The notes under the pieces: generated by a model
What the model saw: only the letters and a program-made list of their open reading frames with translations
Told to the model about the DNA's origin: nothing
The model's database searches: none
Position numbers and translations under genes: made by a program
Origin: JAAYQA01 sp964510345
GTDB taxonomy: Bacteria > Bacillota > Clostridia > Tissierellales > Peptoniphilaceae
DNA length: 54,451 nucleotides
Direction: 5' to 3'
Assembly: GCA_964510345.1 (NCBI GenBank)
Contig: CAZEBB010000009.1
Location: 1 to 54,451, forward strand
Shown: positions 15,514 to 23,985 of the stretch, in pieces
Layout: each line of letters starts with the position of its first letter
Position numbering within the stretch: position 1 is the first letter of the stretch

Positions 15514-16257
15514 CTACAGATAAGATTTGACGTCGTACTCTTCACGAAGCTCGTGCATCTTATGCAGATACGCTTCTTGCTGTTTAACCAGTCCATAACG
15601 CTGGCGAATGCCTTCTTTCGCTTCTTCGAAAGACGGCGTCTTGACATCTCTTTCATGAATGAGAATCACGTGATAACCGAACTGCGTCTGCACCGGCCCC
15701 TGTACTTCTCCGACAGGACCGTTCTGTGCCGCCTCGTCGAACTCTTTCACCATTTGTCCCGGCCCGAACACGCCTAAGTCGCCGCCGCTTTGCGAGGAAG
15801 GACAGGTGGAGTGTGCTTTCGCCTCTTCGGCAAAGTCTGCTCCGTCAGCGATGCGCTGCATGATTTCTTTTGCCTTATCCTCTTCTTCCACCAGAATATG
15901 GCTCGCGTGAATCGACACACCTCCGAGTTGATCCAAATGACTGTCATAGTATGCCTTTAATTCTTCGTCATTCACCGTCACTTGGCTGATCAGCTTTTGC
16001 ATCGCATATTGCTTCAGTAGGTCACTTTTCATTTGTTCTACCGCCGCAAGATACGCCGCGTCTTCATCCATTTTGTTCTTCTTTGCGTCCAAATACAGCA
16101 GTTCCTGATGGATCAGCTCTTCACCGACTTGTTGAATGCCCTCTTGACTCCGCAACGCGGCGCCGGCATCCCCCATATCTTGAATTGTCTGGATGACTTT
16201 CGAAATATGGATCGGTGTCCCTTCCACCTCTGCGATAATTTTATCTTCTCCTACCAT
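15514..16257 (-). CDS. parvulin-type peptidyl-prolyl isomerase, cytoplasmic
   Basis: 247 residues: an N-terminal SurA/PrsA-like helical chaperone part (1-115) and one parvulin domain (about 118-215: ASHILVEEEDKAKEIM, GADFAEEAKAHSTCPS, GGDLGVFGPGQMVKEF, FGYHVILI). Unlike PrsA it has no signal peptide or lipobox, so it should act in the cytoplasm. AGGAGG lies 5 bp before the ATG. Its start overlaps the end of cvfB by 17 bp. Confidence 0.92.
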   Translation of the reverse strand: MVGEDKIIAEVEGTPIHISKVIQTIQDMGDAGAALRSQEGIQQVGEELIHQELLYLDAKKNKMDEDAAYLAAVEQMKSDLLKQYAMQKLISQVTVNDEELKAYYDSHLDQLGGVSIHASHILVEEEDKAKEIMQRIADGADFAEEAKAHSTCPSSQSGGDLGVFGPGQMVKEFDEAAQNGPVGEVQGPVQTQFGYHVILIHERDVKTPSFEEAKEGIRQRYGLVKQQEAYLHKMHELREEYDVKSYL

Positions 16258-17113
16258 GTTGTCCTCCTTTTCGTGCTGCGGCAATTCCACCGCGCGTAAA
16301 GCGGATCGTCCCTTGCTTGAGCAATCGACCCGTTGCCCGCTTAAAAGCGGACTTACTGATGTGAAACACGTCCTGTATCACTTTCGGGTCCGTCTGGTCG
16401 TCAAAGGGGATAAACCCGCCGTTCTCTTCCAGCTTCTCCAAAACCAGCGCGGCATCCGAATCCATTTCCGCTTCCTTGCGATCGCGCAAGCTTAAGACCA
16501 ATCGCCCGTCATCGGCTACCTGTTGGACGCGAAATTTCATTACACTCCCCGGTTCAATCGCCCGATAGATGTTCTTTTGCGGCAACAGCGCCTCAAACTT
16601 GTCATCGACGGCGATAAAGGCGCCGATCTTCGGGTGTCGGCCGATGATTCTGCCTTCTACCCAATCATCTACCTGATACGGAGATTTCTGTTGAAGATGT
16701 CCACCGAGCTTTTGACTGGCGGCCAATCGGTCTGACTTGTCCAAGTAGAGGCGCACGAGAATCCGCTGGCCTTTTTGCGGTTTCCCTACTTGCTCCGCAA
16801 AGGGCAAGAGGAGATCTTTCTCTAAGCCCCAGTCTAAAAACGCTCCGATTTTCGTAATCTCTTTCACGGTGAGAACCGCCGTCGTGTCCACCGTGATGAG
16901 CGGCGTCCGCGTCGTGGCGATCAGTCGATCGTCGGAGTCCCGATAGATAAAAACCGAAACCTCCGACCCGGGTTTCCACTCATCTGCCAATTCTTTCCTT
17001 GGGAGAAGTACATCCTGCCCCTCCTCATCTCCGGAGGAGGGATCCGTCAGATAAGCGCCATGCGGCTTAATGCGATCGATCACCAATGTCTGTTGTTGTC
17101 CGAGTTGTATCAT
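16241..17113 (-). CDS. cvfB: S1-domain RNA-binding protein CvfB
   Basis: 290 residues with three consecutive S1-like OB folds (about 5-65, 70-130, 145-210: VKEITKIGAFLDWGLEKDLLLPF and GRIIGRHPKIGAFIAVDD are clear S1 strands) and a C-terminal winged helix (220-275: FHISKSAFKRATGRLLKQG) before a basic tail. CvfB binds RNA and affects virulence-gene expression in staphylococci. GGAGG precedes the ATG. The architecture is complete. Confidence 0.93.
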   Translation of the reverse strand: MIQLGQQQTLVIDRIKPHGAYLTDPSSGDEEGQDVLLPRKELADEWKPGSEVSVFIYRDSDDRLIATTRTPLITVDTTAVLTVKEITKIGAFLDWGLEKDLLLPFAEQVGKPQKGQRILVRLYLDKSDRLAASQKLGGHLQQKSPYQVDDWVEGRIIGRHPKIGAFIAVDDKFEALLPQKNIYRAIEPGSVMKFRVQQVADDGRLVLSLRDRKEAEMDSDAALVLEKLEENGGFIPFDDQTDPKVIQDVFHISKSAFKRATGRLLKQGTIRFTRGGIAAARKGGQHGRRR

Positions 17114-17130
17114 TTGTCCTCCGTTTTTTT

Positions 17131-17158
17131 AAAAAGCAGGAGCGCATACAGCGCTCCT
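17131..17158 (-). terminator. hairpin between nqrF and cvfB
   Basis: 8-bp stem AGGAGCGC / GCGCTCCT, 5-nt loop, then GCTTTTT on the minus strand, directly after nqrF. It ends the nqr operon. Confidence 0.88.
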
Positions 17159-17169
17159 CTTTTAAGTCT

Positions 17170-18261
17170 TTAGAATTTGTCGAAATAGATTTTCTCTTCC
17201 GGTACGCCTTTTTCAACGAGCTTCTCGACAATCGAGTCGATCATCGCGGGGCTTCCGCACAGATACGCGGAATAGGCAGATCCATCTTCGATATATTTGT
17301 CGATGGCGACCGGTACGCGACCTTTATCGCCGGTCCAATCGGGAGACTCTTCTCTCGACAGCGTCGGTACATAGGTAAAGTCTGCCAATTCTTTTTCGTA
17401 CTCACGCAGTTTTTCCGTTAGGAACAGGTCGTCCATGGATCGTGCGCCGAAGAAGAAGATCGCTTTGCGTTGAATATCCTGGTCCTTCATATACTGAAGA
17501 ATCGAAAGAATCGGAGCCATACCGGTTCCGGCACCCGCCAGAATGATCGGGCCTCCATCGTCTTCCTGATAGTAAAAATCGCCGTATGGACCGTTGATAT
17601 GCGCCAAATCGCCCTCTTTCAGGTGCTGGTGCACATAGGTCGTCGCAATCCCGCCGGTGTAACCGATTAATAGTTCAATCGCATGCGGATCATTGATAGA
17701 GGAAGCGACCGAGTACGCACGGTATACTTCTTCGTCATTGCCTTCATAGGCCGGCGCCTTCAACTGCACGTATTGTCCGGCTTTAAAATTAATCGTCTCT
17801 TCGCCTAAGTTAAAGCGTAATAGTTTGATCGTCTTCGTCAGCGGAGTCACTTTTTCGACATTTGTCTCATACTCTTTGACATTAAAGAGTTCTTCCGGGA
17901 TCTCAATCGAAATGTCATTTTTGACTTTCAGCTGACAGGAGAGTCTCACGTGGTCGTTGAGTTCTTCTTCGGTTAGCCAAGGTTTTTCCGTCGCGATGAC
18001 CGGGCCTCCGCCATCAAGTACTTTGACTTTACAGTATCCGCAAGACCCCTTTCCCCCACAAGCGGAAGGAATGAAGACTTTTTCGCCGATCAAGGTCGAC
18101 AACAGGGTACTCCCCCCGTCGACGGTGAATTGCTTGTCATTGTTGATCGTCATCTGCACCTGACCGTAGTTGCCGACCGTGCGATCCGCCAATGTGAGAA
18201 CGGCCGCCAAGATCACGGCGATCCCAACGACGACAGCGCTCGTAAATAGAATCTCTTGCAT
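17170..18261 (-). CDS. nqrF: Na+-NQR subunit F-like NADH dehydrogenase subunit
   Basis: The electron-input subunit: NADH to FAD to a 2Fe-2S centre. 363 residues: one N-terminal membrane helix (3-24), a ferredoxin domain with Cys68, Cys74, Cys77 and Cys109, a flavin domain (RAYSVAS) and an NADH domain (GAGTGMAPILSIL, YLCGSPAMID, IYFDKF end). It is about 45 residues shorter than proteobacterial NqrF because the insertion between the flavin-domain strands is absent. Last gene of nqrBCDEF. Confidence 0.9.
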   Translation of the reverse strand: MQEILFTSAVVVGIAVILAAVLTLADRTVGNYGQVQMTINNDKQFTVDGGSTLLSTLIGEKVFIPSACGGKGSCGYCKVKVLDGGGPVIATEKPWLTEEELNDHVRLSCQLKVKNDISIEIPEELFNVKEYETNVEKVTPLTKTIKLLRFNLGEETINFKAGQYVQLKAPAYEGNDEEVYRAYSVASSINDPHAIELLIGYTGGIATTYVHQHLKEGDLAHINGPYGDFYYQEDDGGPIILAGAGTGMAPILSILQYMKDQDIQRKAIFFFGARSMDDLFLTEKLREYEKELADFTYVPTLSREESPDWTGDKGRVPVAIDKYIEDGSAYSAYLCGSPAMIDSIVEKLVEKGVPEEKIYFDKF

Positions 18262-18270
18262 CGTTCCCCC

Positions 18271-18861
18271 CTATTGGATTTGGACCATACCGGAAAAGCC
18301 GATAAATGCCAGTGCCATGATTCCGGTGATAATCAGAGTGATCGGGGCGCCGCGAAGTCCTTCCGGGATCGCTTTTTCGTTAAGGCGACTGCGAACGCCG
18401 GCCATCGCCGTGATCGCCAATGCCCAGCCGATCCCCGAGCCGATGGCAAAGCCAACGGTTTGGAGGAAATTGTAGCTGCGGTACACCATGAAGAGCGAAA
18501 CCCCGAGGATCGCGCAGTTTACCGTAATCAAGGGAAGGAAGATCCCCAGTGCGTAATACAGATTCTCGACATACCGTTCGAGCAACATTTCGACCAATTG
18601 GACAAATGCCGCAATCGTCAAGATAAAGATGATAAACATCATATACTCTAAACCGAACGGCTGGAGAATTCCCCAATAGATCAGATAGTTCAATATGGTT
18701 GTAAACGTCAATACAAATGTGACCGCCACGCCTAAGCCAACCGCAGTTTCAATCTCTTTTGAAACGGCGATAAACGAGCACATCCCCAGGAAGTTACTGA
18801 AGATCATATTACTCGTAAAGATCGCGGCCACAAATATGACGACAGGATGTACGTCAATCAT
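18271..18861 (-). CDS. nqrE: NqrE/RnfA-type membrane subunit
   Basis: 196 residues with six hydrophobic helices; an integral subunit that with NqrD forms the pseudo-symmetric membrane core thought to hold an Fe centre. Conserved cysteines occur in NFLGMCSFIAVSKE and VNCAILGVSLF, and the family segment GSGIGWALAITAMAGVR is intact. Overlaps nqrD by 4 bp. Confidence 0.92.
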   Translation of the reverse strand: MIDVHPVVIFVAAIFTSNMIFSNFLGMCSFIAVSKEIETAVGLGVAVTFVLTFTTILNYLIYWGILQPFGLEYMMFIIFILTIAAFVQLVEMLLERYVENLYYALGIFLPLITVNCAILGVSLFMVYRSYNFLQTVGFAIGSGIGWALAITAMAGVRSRLNEKAIPEGLRGAPITLIITGIMALAFIGFSGMVQIQ

Positions 18862-19484
18862 TTCGGTTCCATCCCCTTTCGTTCACGTTTTAATTTTTGA
18901 TTATTACTCCACCACATCAGAAGGCCCAAGAGGAAGAATGCCGAAGGCGGCATGACCATCAACGTCCAGCGCGTGATCCCTTCTCCCAAAATTTGGATGC
19001 CGAATACGCTTCCGAAGCCGAGCAATTCACGAATAAAAGAAATGGCCAGCAGTACGATCGTATATCCGAAGCCCGAGGCCAATCCATCTATAAATGAGAT
19101 CCCCGGTCCATTCGAAATGGCAAAAGCTTCTGCACGACCCATGATGATACAGTTGGTGATGATCAACCCGACATAGGGGCCGAGCGCTTTGCTCATGTCC
19201 GGCATGAACGCGCGTAGGAAAATGTCAACCAGAATAACATATGCCGAGATGATCAACACTTGGACCATCATGCGGATATGCTTCGGCGTGTGGTTTCTCA
19301 GCGCCGATACCGTCAGCGATGAGAATGAAGTAACAAAAGCGAGTGCAACTCCCATGATCAGGGAGTTCATCATTAGGTTGGTAACCGCTAATGCCGAACA
19401 GATCCCGATGACCTGTACGAGGATCGGGTTATCTGAGAACAGACCCTTTTCTAATACGCTTCTCGTCGTAGGTTTATTCGCCAT
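18858..19484 (-). CDS. nqrD: NqrD/RnfE-type membrane subunit
   Basis: 208 residues, six membrane helices. Recognised by NPILVQVIGICSALAVTN near the N-terminus and PYVGLIITNCIIMGRAEAFA, the latter carrying the conserved cysteine of the NqrD/NqrE pair. The N-terminus (NKPTTRSVLEKGLFSDNP) is NqrD/RnfE-like. Joined to nqrC by a TAATG-type junction. Confidence 0.93.
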   Translation of the reverse strand: MANKPTTRSVLEKGLFSDNPILVQVIGICSALAVTNLMMNSLIMGVALAFVTSFSSLTVSALRNHTPKHIRMMVQVLIISAYVILVDIFLRAFMPDMSKALGPYVGLIITNCIIMGRAEAFAISNGPGISFIDGLASGFGYTIVLLAISFIRELLGFGSVFGIQILGEGITRWTLMVMPPSAFFLLGLLMWWSNNQKLKRERKGMEPK

Positions 19485-20089
19485 TATTTCACCTCCGGAT
19501 TCGTGAGGAAGGTCGCCAGGTCATCATTGACCAGGTTGATGACGGAGTTCGACGTTTGCGTCGCTCCCGAGATCGCATCGACATTGCCGCCGGGTGCCGG
19601 ACGACTGATGATATACACGCCGTTGACAGGACTCGTGATGTCGATCCCTCTAAACTGCTCTTTGTACCAGTCTTCTTCGATACGGCCACCCAATCCGGGT
19701 GTCTCGGATTGCTTGATAAAATCGAGGCCGGTCGTCTGAGTGAGATCTTTTGTGATGCCGAGATAACCCGTGATCGTACCCCATAGTCCCGCACCCTCCA
19801 CTTGGAGAGCATACGCAGTCGGCTCGCCGTTTTCCAACAGAGCATATCCTTGCTTATCAGCTAGAGTGACCGACTGTACTTTTTCCGTAAACACTTTTTC
19901 GATCGTCGCATCGTCAGTTTGTTCAGGCAATGCATCAAAAACATAGAGAACTTTTCTTCTAAGTTCCGCGTCGGCATTGAACTGAATGCGATCCTTCGTG
20001 ATGTAGTTAACAGTGGCCAAAGAACCGGCAAAGATCAGCGTGACAATCGCCATAAAGAGAACCGGTCGGAGGAATGATTTATCTTTCAT
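19484..20089 (-). CDS. nqrC: NqrC/RnfG-type flavoprotein subunit
   Basis: 201 residues: one N-terminal helix (8-28) and an extracytoplasmic FMN-binding domain. The covalent-FMN motif is SGATQTS (S174-S180, attachment expected on Thr177). SETPGLGGRIEEDWYKEQFRG is closer to NqrC than RnfG, yet the length matches RnfG rather than the longer proteobacterial NqrC (about 257). Overlaps nqrB by 4 bp. Confidence 0.91.
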   Translation of the reverse strand: MKDKSFLRPVLFMAIVTLIFAGSLATVNYITKDRIQFNADAELRRKVLYVFDALPEQTDDATIEKVFTEKVQSVTLADKQGYALLENGEPTAYALQVEGAGLWGTITGYLGITKDLTQTTGLDFIKQSETPGLGGRIEEDWYKEQFRGIDITSPVNGVYIISRPAPGGNVDAISGATQTSNSVINLVNDDLATFLTNPEVK

Positions 20090-21027
20090 GCCGCGACCTC
20101 CTTCTTCGCCTTTCCGCGCGCTTTCAGTGACTTAACGGCGACGTCGATAATCGGTCCGAACGTGTTGGCGATCAGAACCGCAAACATAGCTCCCCCGTTG
20201 AAGAGCGACAAAGCGCGGATCAACACGGTCGTCAAACCGACGATCGCCCCGAAGATAAACTTGCCTTCTTTCGTCTTACAGCACGAGATCGGATCGGTCG
20301 CCATAAACGCCATCGCGAACAGGAAACCTCCCATGAACACACCGTAGATCGGGTCGACCACCGGAAGGTCCGTCAAATAGTAGATGGCCGTCTGCAATAC
20401 CAAAAAGGTACCAATGCCGCCCACCATGACTTCCCATGAAGCAACTTTTTTCAATACCAGATAGCCTGCGGCGATCACAATCAAAACGGCCGAGGTCTCA
20501 CCGATCGCACCCGGAACATTGCCGATAATCATGTCCATCAAAGGCACCGTATTCCCGGTGTTGTTGAACAAAATCATCGGAGTTGCTTCCGTAACAGCGT
20601 CGATACCCGGTTGTAGCCAAGAGGCAAAACCTCCCGGGAACCCGGACGCAAAATTCGTCCAGCTGATCGTCATCGGCTCCGGAAAATTTACATATACGAA
20701 TGCACGCGCCACCAGCGCCGGGTTAAACGGGTTCGTTCCGAACCCACCAAATACGATTCCTATGGCCGCCATCCAAAACGGGATTGCCGCCGGCAATGTC
20801 AGCGTGTATAGAATACAGGTGACAAAAACCGCCTCCGAGATCTTCTTCTTGTAATGTCGCTGAAAGAAATACTCCGTTGCGACACCTGCCACGGTAACGA
20901 TGAGCAGCAGGGCAAGAACCCGTAAGCCGTACAGATAAGTGCCGAATAGAATCAATGGTATGAGCGCCAACAATACCGTGCGCATCATTTTTTGTGGAAT
21001 AAAGTAGTTTTTATACCACGTCTGCAA
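20086..21027 (-). CDS. nqrB: NqrB/RnfD-type membrane subunit
   Basis: About 313 residues with eight or more membrane helices. NPFNPALVARAF and GFLFAMAFMATDPISCCKT identify the family; Thr149 in VTEATPM is at the covalent-FMN position. Roughly 100 residues shorter than typical NqrB and close to RnfD length. Start: TTG at 21027 with GGGGAGG 7 bp upstream; a GTG three codons earlier would sit on the ribosome site. It is the first gene here, where nqrA would be expected upstream; instead a yitT gene lies there. Confidence 0.88.
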   Translation of the reverse strand: MQTWYKNYFIPQKMMRTVLLALIPLILFGTYLYGLRVLALLLIVTVAGVATEYFFQRHYKKKISEAVFVTCILYTLTLPAAIPFWMAAIGIVFGGFGTNPFNPALVARAFVYVNFPEPMTISWTNFASGFPGGFASWLQPGIDAVTEATPMILFNNTGNTVPLMDMIIGNVPGAIGETSAVLIVIAAGYLVLKKVASWEVMVGGIGTFLVLQTAIYYLTDLPVVDPIYGVFMGGFLFAMAFMATDPISCCKTKEGKFIFGAIVGLTTVLIRALSLFNGGAMFAVLIANTFGPIIDVAVKSLKARGKAKKEVAA

Positions 21028-21056
21028 ACAAAACACCTCCCCATTCTTCTTAAAAT

Positions 21057-21085
21057 AGTATACTTATTATTCTATCAAATCACAA
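21057..21085 (-). promoter_or_regulatory. nqr operon promoter
   Basis: TTGTGA and TATACT, 17 bp apart on the minus strand, ending 29 bp before the nqrB start. It shows that the operon begins at nqrB and not at a missing nqrA. Confidence 0.6.
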
Positions 21086-21087
21086 GG

Positions 21088-21939
21088 TTATCGGGTAAAC
21101 CCTTCCCCTTCCACCTCGTGAATATAGTTGATAATCATAAATGCGTTGGGATCGATTTTTCTGACATAGCTGCGCAACAGCACAAACTCCGTTTTGGACA
21201 ACACCGTAAACAAAACCGGACGCTCGTCGCCCGTATAACCGCCGATCCCCTGCAGGATTGTGCTCCCGCGGTCGATATCTTTTTGCAGATAATCATTGAT
21301 CTTCTCCCTCTCGTCAGAGATGATCATGATCGACACTTTCTTTGTGATCCCCGCGATGATCTCATCGATAATGACCGAGTTGATCATCACCCCCAACAGC
21401 GCGTAGAGTCCGATTTTTGGGCCGAAAGTCAAACCGGCGAAGATCGTAATCGCAAAGTCGGCAACCATCAGAGACTTCCCGATATCGATATGAAAGAAGA
21501 CATTAATGATCTTCGCAATGATATCCGTTCCTCCGGTACTCGCATTCTGGTTAAAGACGATGCCCATTCCCACACCTGCCAGCAGGATGCCGAAGATGAG
21601 GTTGAGGAAGAGATCATCGACAACCGGTCCCGTCAATGGTATCAATTTTTCTAATGCCATTAAAAACCCGGAAAGCACGAGACTGGCGTAGATTGTAAAG
21701 CCTCCAAACTCGCGTCCGATTAATAAGAATGCAATTCCGAACAGGATAAGGTTGAGAATGGCGACGATCAATCCGACGGGAATATGAGGAAAATAATGGT
21801 TCATCACCATCGCCAGACCCGTCGTGCCTCCTACCGCCAGATTGCCCGGAATCAGAAAGAGATGGAGTCCGAGAGCTAAGACCAAAACTCCAACCGTGAC
21901 AGCGATGGCTCGCCGTACAAAGCTTGTATTTCTGTGCAT
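21088..21939 (-). CDS. YitT family membrane protein
   Basis: 283 residues: five membrane helices in the YitT/DUF161 region (FLIPGNLAVGGTTGLAMV, NQNASTGGTDIIAKI are family marks) followed by a C-terminal cytoplasmic DUF2179 domain (about 200-278: VSIMIISDEREKINDYL, RGSTILQGIGGYTG). Function of YitT proteins is unsettled (transport or regulation). GGGGG precedes the ATG. Divergent from the LysR gene, which could regulate it. Confidence 0.92.
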   Translation of the reverse strand: MHRNTSFVRRAIAVTVGVLVLALGLHLFLIPGNLAVGGTTGLAMVMNHYFPHIPVGLIVAILNLILFGIAFLLIGREFGGFTIYASLVLSGFLMALEKLIPLTGPVVDDLFLNLIFGILLAGVGMGIVFNQNASTGGTDIIAKIINVFFHIDIGKSLMVADFAITIFAGLTFGPKIGLYALLGVMINSVIIDEIIAGITKKVSIMIISDEREKINDYLQKDIDRGSTILQGIGGYTGDERPVLFTVLSKTEFVLLRSYVRKIDPNAFMIINYIHEVEGEGFTR

Positions 21940-21990
21940 AGGTACCCCCTTTAAATTCGTTATTATGTTGACATGTCCGTTTCATAAGAT

Positions 21991-22019
21991 TTGGTTATTT
22001 TATGCTTTTCTGCTATACT
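21991..22019 (+). promoter_or_regulatory. LysR gene promoter
   Basis: TTGGTT, 17 bp, TATACT; 18 bp before the LysR start codon in the 98-bp divergent gap. A LysR-type autoregulatory site would be expected here but no clear T-N11-A palindrome stands out. Confidence 0.6.
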
Positions 22020-22037
22020 GCAATAAGGAGGGATGTC

Positions 22038-22970
22038 ATGGATATTAAGCAATTGACCACGTTTTTGGAAGTCGCCAAACACAAGAGCTTTACCCGTACC
22101 TCAGAGATTCTATATCTGACCCAGCCGACGGTGTCCAATCACGTCAAGAGCTTGGAGCAGGAACTGGGGATTCACTTATTTGTGCGATCAAAAAAACAGA
22201 TCACACTGACCAACGCCGGTCTCTTGTTTCACGGCTACGCACAGCGCATCGTCGATGAACACCAGCAGATGATGGCAGAGATTAAACGCTACACCGGCAC
22301 ACAGAAAGGACACCTTCGACTCTATGCGAGTTCGGTGCCGCGTCGCTACATTCTGCCGAACCTCATGCAGGCCTTTCATGCGAAGTTTCCCCACATCACC
22401 TTCAGTATCACCGACAGCGATTCTCGCATGGTCGTCGATAACCTGTTGATGGGTGAAACCGACTTCGGCTTTACCGGCGCACTATACCCCGCCAGTCGTC
22501 TCCACTATGACCCGATCTTTTCCGACCAACTCGTACTCATCACCAACAACGACGAGAAAAAGCCCCAAGACGGTAAAGTCTGGCAGTTGGAAGAGCTTTC
22601 CCAGATGCGGTTTATCCTGCGAGAAGAAGGGTCGGGCACGAGAAACACCTTGGACCGCTACTTAAAGAAAGCGGGTTTACCCGACGACTATCTCCATATC
22701 TTGGCGTATGTAGAGGATACGCGCTCCATTGTCGAAATGGTGAAAAACGGACTGGGTCAGGCGATCGTATCCAATTTAGAAGCTGAACAGGGGATCGAAG
22801 ACGGTTGGCTCCATGCATGGCCGGTCGACATCATGTCCGAGCCTCGCGATTTCTACTTTGTCTATCATGCGGACCAAAAAAATTCGTCCGTCAATCGCAT
22901 CTTTTTCCAATTCGTTAAGAGTTACTTTTCGGATCGAGCCATGCCAGAAGACTTGGATCCAAACGTATGA
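22038..22970 (+). CDS. LysR family transcriptional regulator
   Basis: 310 residues. N-terminal winged helix (1-60: MDIKQLTTFLEVAKHKSFTR, then TQPTVSNHVKSLEQELG) and a periplasmic-binding-like effector domain (90-300) with LRLYASSVPRRYILP at its entry, as in CysB/CbbR-like regulators. AAGGAGGG lies upstream of the ATG at 22038; twelve earlier in-frame codons are rejected. It is divergent to yitT and its last 56 bp overlap the convergent gdt1-like gene. The effector is unknown. Confidence 0.92.
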   Translation: MDIKQLTTFLEVAKHKSFTRTSEILYLTQPTVSNHVKSLEQELGIHLFVRSKKQITLTNAGLLFHGYAQRIVDEHQQMMAEIKRYTGTQKGHLRLYASSVPRRYILPNLMQAFHAKFPHITFSITDSDSRMVVDNLLMGETDFGFTGALYPASRLHYDPIFSDQLVLITNNDEKKPQDGKVWQLEELSQMRFILREEGSGTRNTLDRYLKKAGLPDDYLHILAYVEDTRSIVEMVKNGLGQAIVSNLEAEQGIEDGWLHAWPVDIMSEPRDFYFVYHADQKNSSVNRIFFQFVKSYFSDRAMPEDLDPNV

Positions 22971-23985
22971 GCTGACTCTTATACGCCTGTGGCGTGTTAA
23001 GTGGGATGGGTTTCGAATACAGAATCATCTCGAACACTCTGCGTAAGCGGTTATTGAGCGAGGCAGGATCCATATCCCAGCCGTATTGCTCATAGTAGCG
23101 CAGAATGATCGCCAACCCCTCCCGAACAATCTCCGATGAATACTGTTTTCGAACCAAACCGGAAATGTCCAATTGGACATCTTGAATGTCCGTTTCTTTT
23201 AACAGACTTTTCGCGTAACCCACCATACATGCGGCTCCTGCACAGGCGCCGCAATTTTCTTGCCCTAAACACATCCGTTCGGTTGCATTCGTAAGCAGCT
23301 CCCGCTGCCGTTTGAGCGTCTCCGCCGTCTCGCGTAGTTTCGTCTCCCGATTCTTTTGCATCCGCCAAAAACGTCCCGCCAAAAAAGCGAATAACGACAA
23401 GGCGACAACCATCAGAGCCAACCAGTAGGTCATCGGCATCGCCTCTTTGAGCTTCACGAGCCCGAAGGCTAAAAAGATCCCACATGATAAGAGGCGCATT
23501 TGCATTTCGGGAATTTTCTTACCGATGCGCGACCCCAGGAATATGCTCAGACTCGACGTGCACATCATCGCCGTGACCGTGCCGAGCAATACCCAAAGCG
23601 CCGGCTTGGTCGATGCGAGAGTCATCGTCGCCAGCTGTGTCTTATCACCGAACTCGCCGATAAAAAAGGTGAGGGCAACGGCGAGGCTAATGCTTTTCCC
23701 GACGCCGCGGTCTTCTTCATGTTCTTCCTCAACCTTAAGTCCCGTAAAAGCAAAGATTAGAAACAGCACGCCCGATAGCGGCTGAATAAGAGACATCGGC
23801 AGCAACCGTCCCGCCTGGCTTCCCACGAAAGCCGCCACGCCGTGATTGGCGAGGATGCCTAGAAAAATTCCTGCCAGAACCGGCAGCAGCGGAAATCTCG
23901 TCGCAAATGTCATCGCCAGAAGCATGGACTTGTCACCCAGTTCCGCTGTAAATATTAGAATAAATGCTTCAATTACCGTACTCAT
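22915..23985 (-). CDS. TMEM165/GDT1 family cation transporter with Cys-rich C-terminal extension
   Basis: 356 residues. The first 205 form the six-helix UPF0016/GDT1 transporter (Mn2+/Ca2+ exchange in homologues) with both E-x-G-D-K motifs: AELGDKS (15-20) and GEFGDKTQ (111-117). After the last helix comes about 150 cytoplasmic residues: a coiled segment (210-230), a cysteine cluster C239-x5-C245-x2-C248-x4-C253, and a helical tail. The cluster resembles an iron-sulfur or metal site and is not part of the standard family. The 3' end overlaps the LysR gene convergently. Confidence 0.85.
   Translation of the reverse strand: MSTVIEAFILIFTAELGDKSMLLAMTFATRFPLLPVLAGIFLGILANHGVAAFVGSQAGRLLPMSLIQPLSGVLFLIFAFTGLKVEEEHEEDRGVGKSISLAVALTFFIGEFGDKTQLATMTLASTKPALWVLLGTVTAMMCTSSLSIFLGSRIGKKIPEMQMRLLSCGIFLAFGLVKLKEAMPMTYWLALMVVALSLFAFLAGRFWRMQKNRETKLRETAETLKRQRELLTNATERMCLGQENCGACAGAACMVGYAKSLLKETDIQDVQLDISGLVRKQYSSEIVREGLAIILRYYEQYGWDMDPASLNNRLRRVFEMILYSKPIPLNTPQAYKSQLIRLDPSLLAWLDPKSNS

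Noticed and set aside
17170..21027. Annotation of the ion pump as an RNF complex
   Set aside because: The last gene has the ferredoxin-FAD-NADH layout of NqrF, and no RnfB or RnfC is present; subunit lengths alone are not enough.
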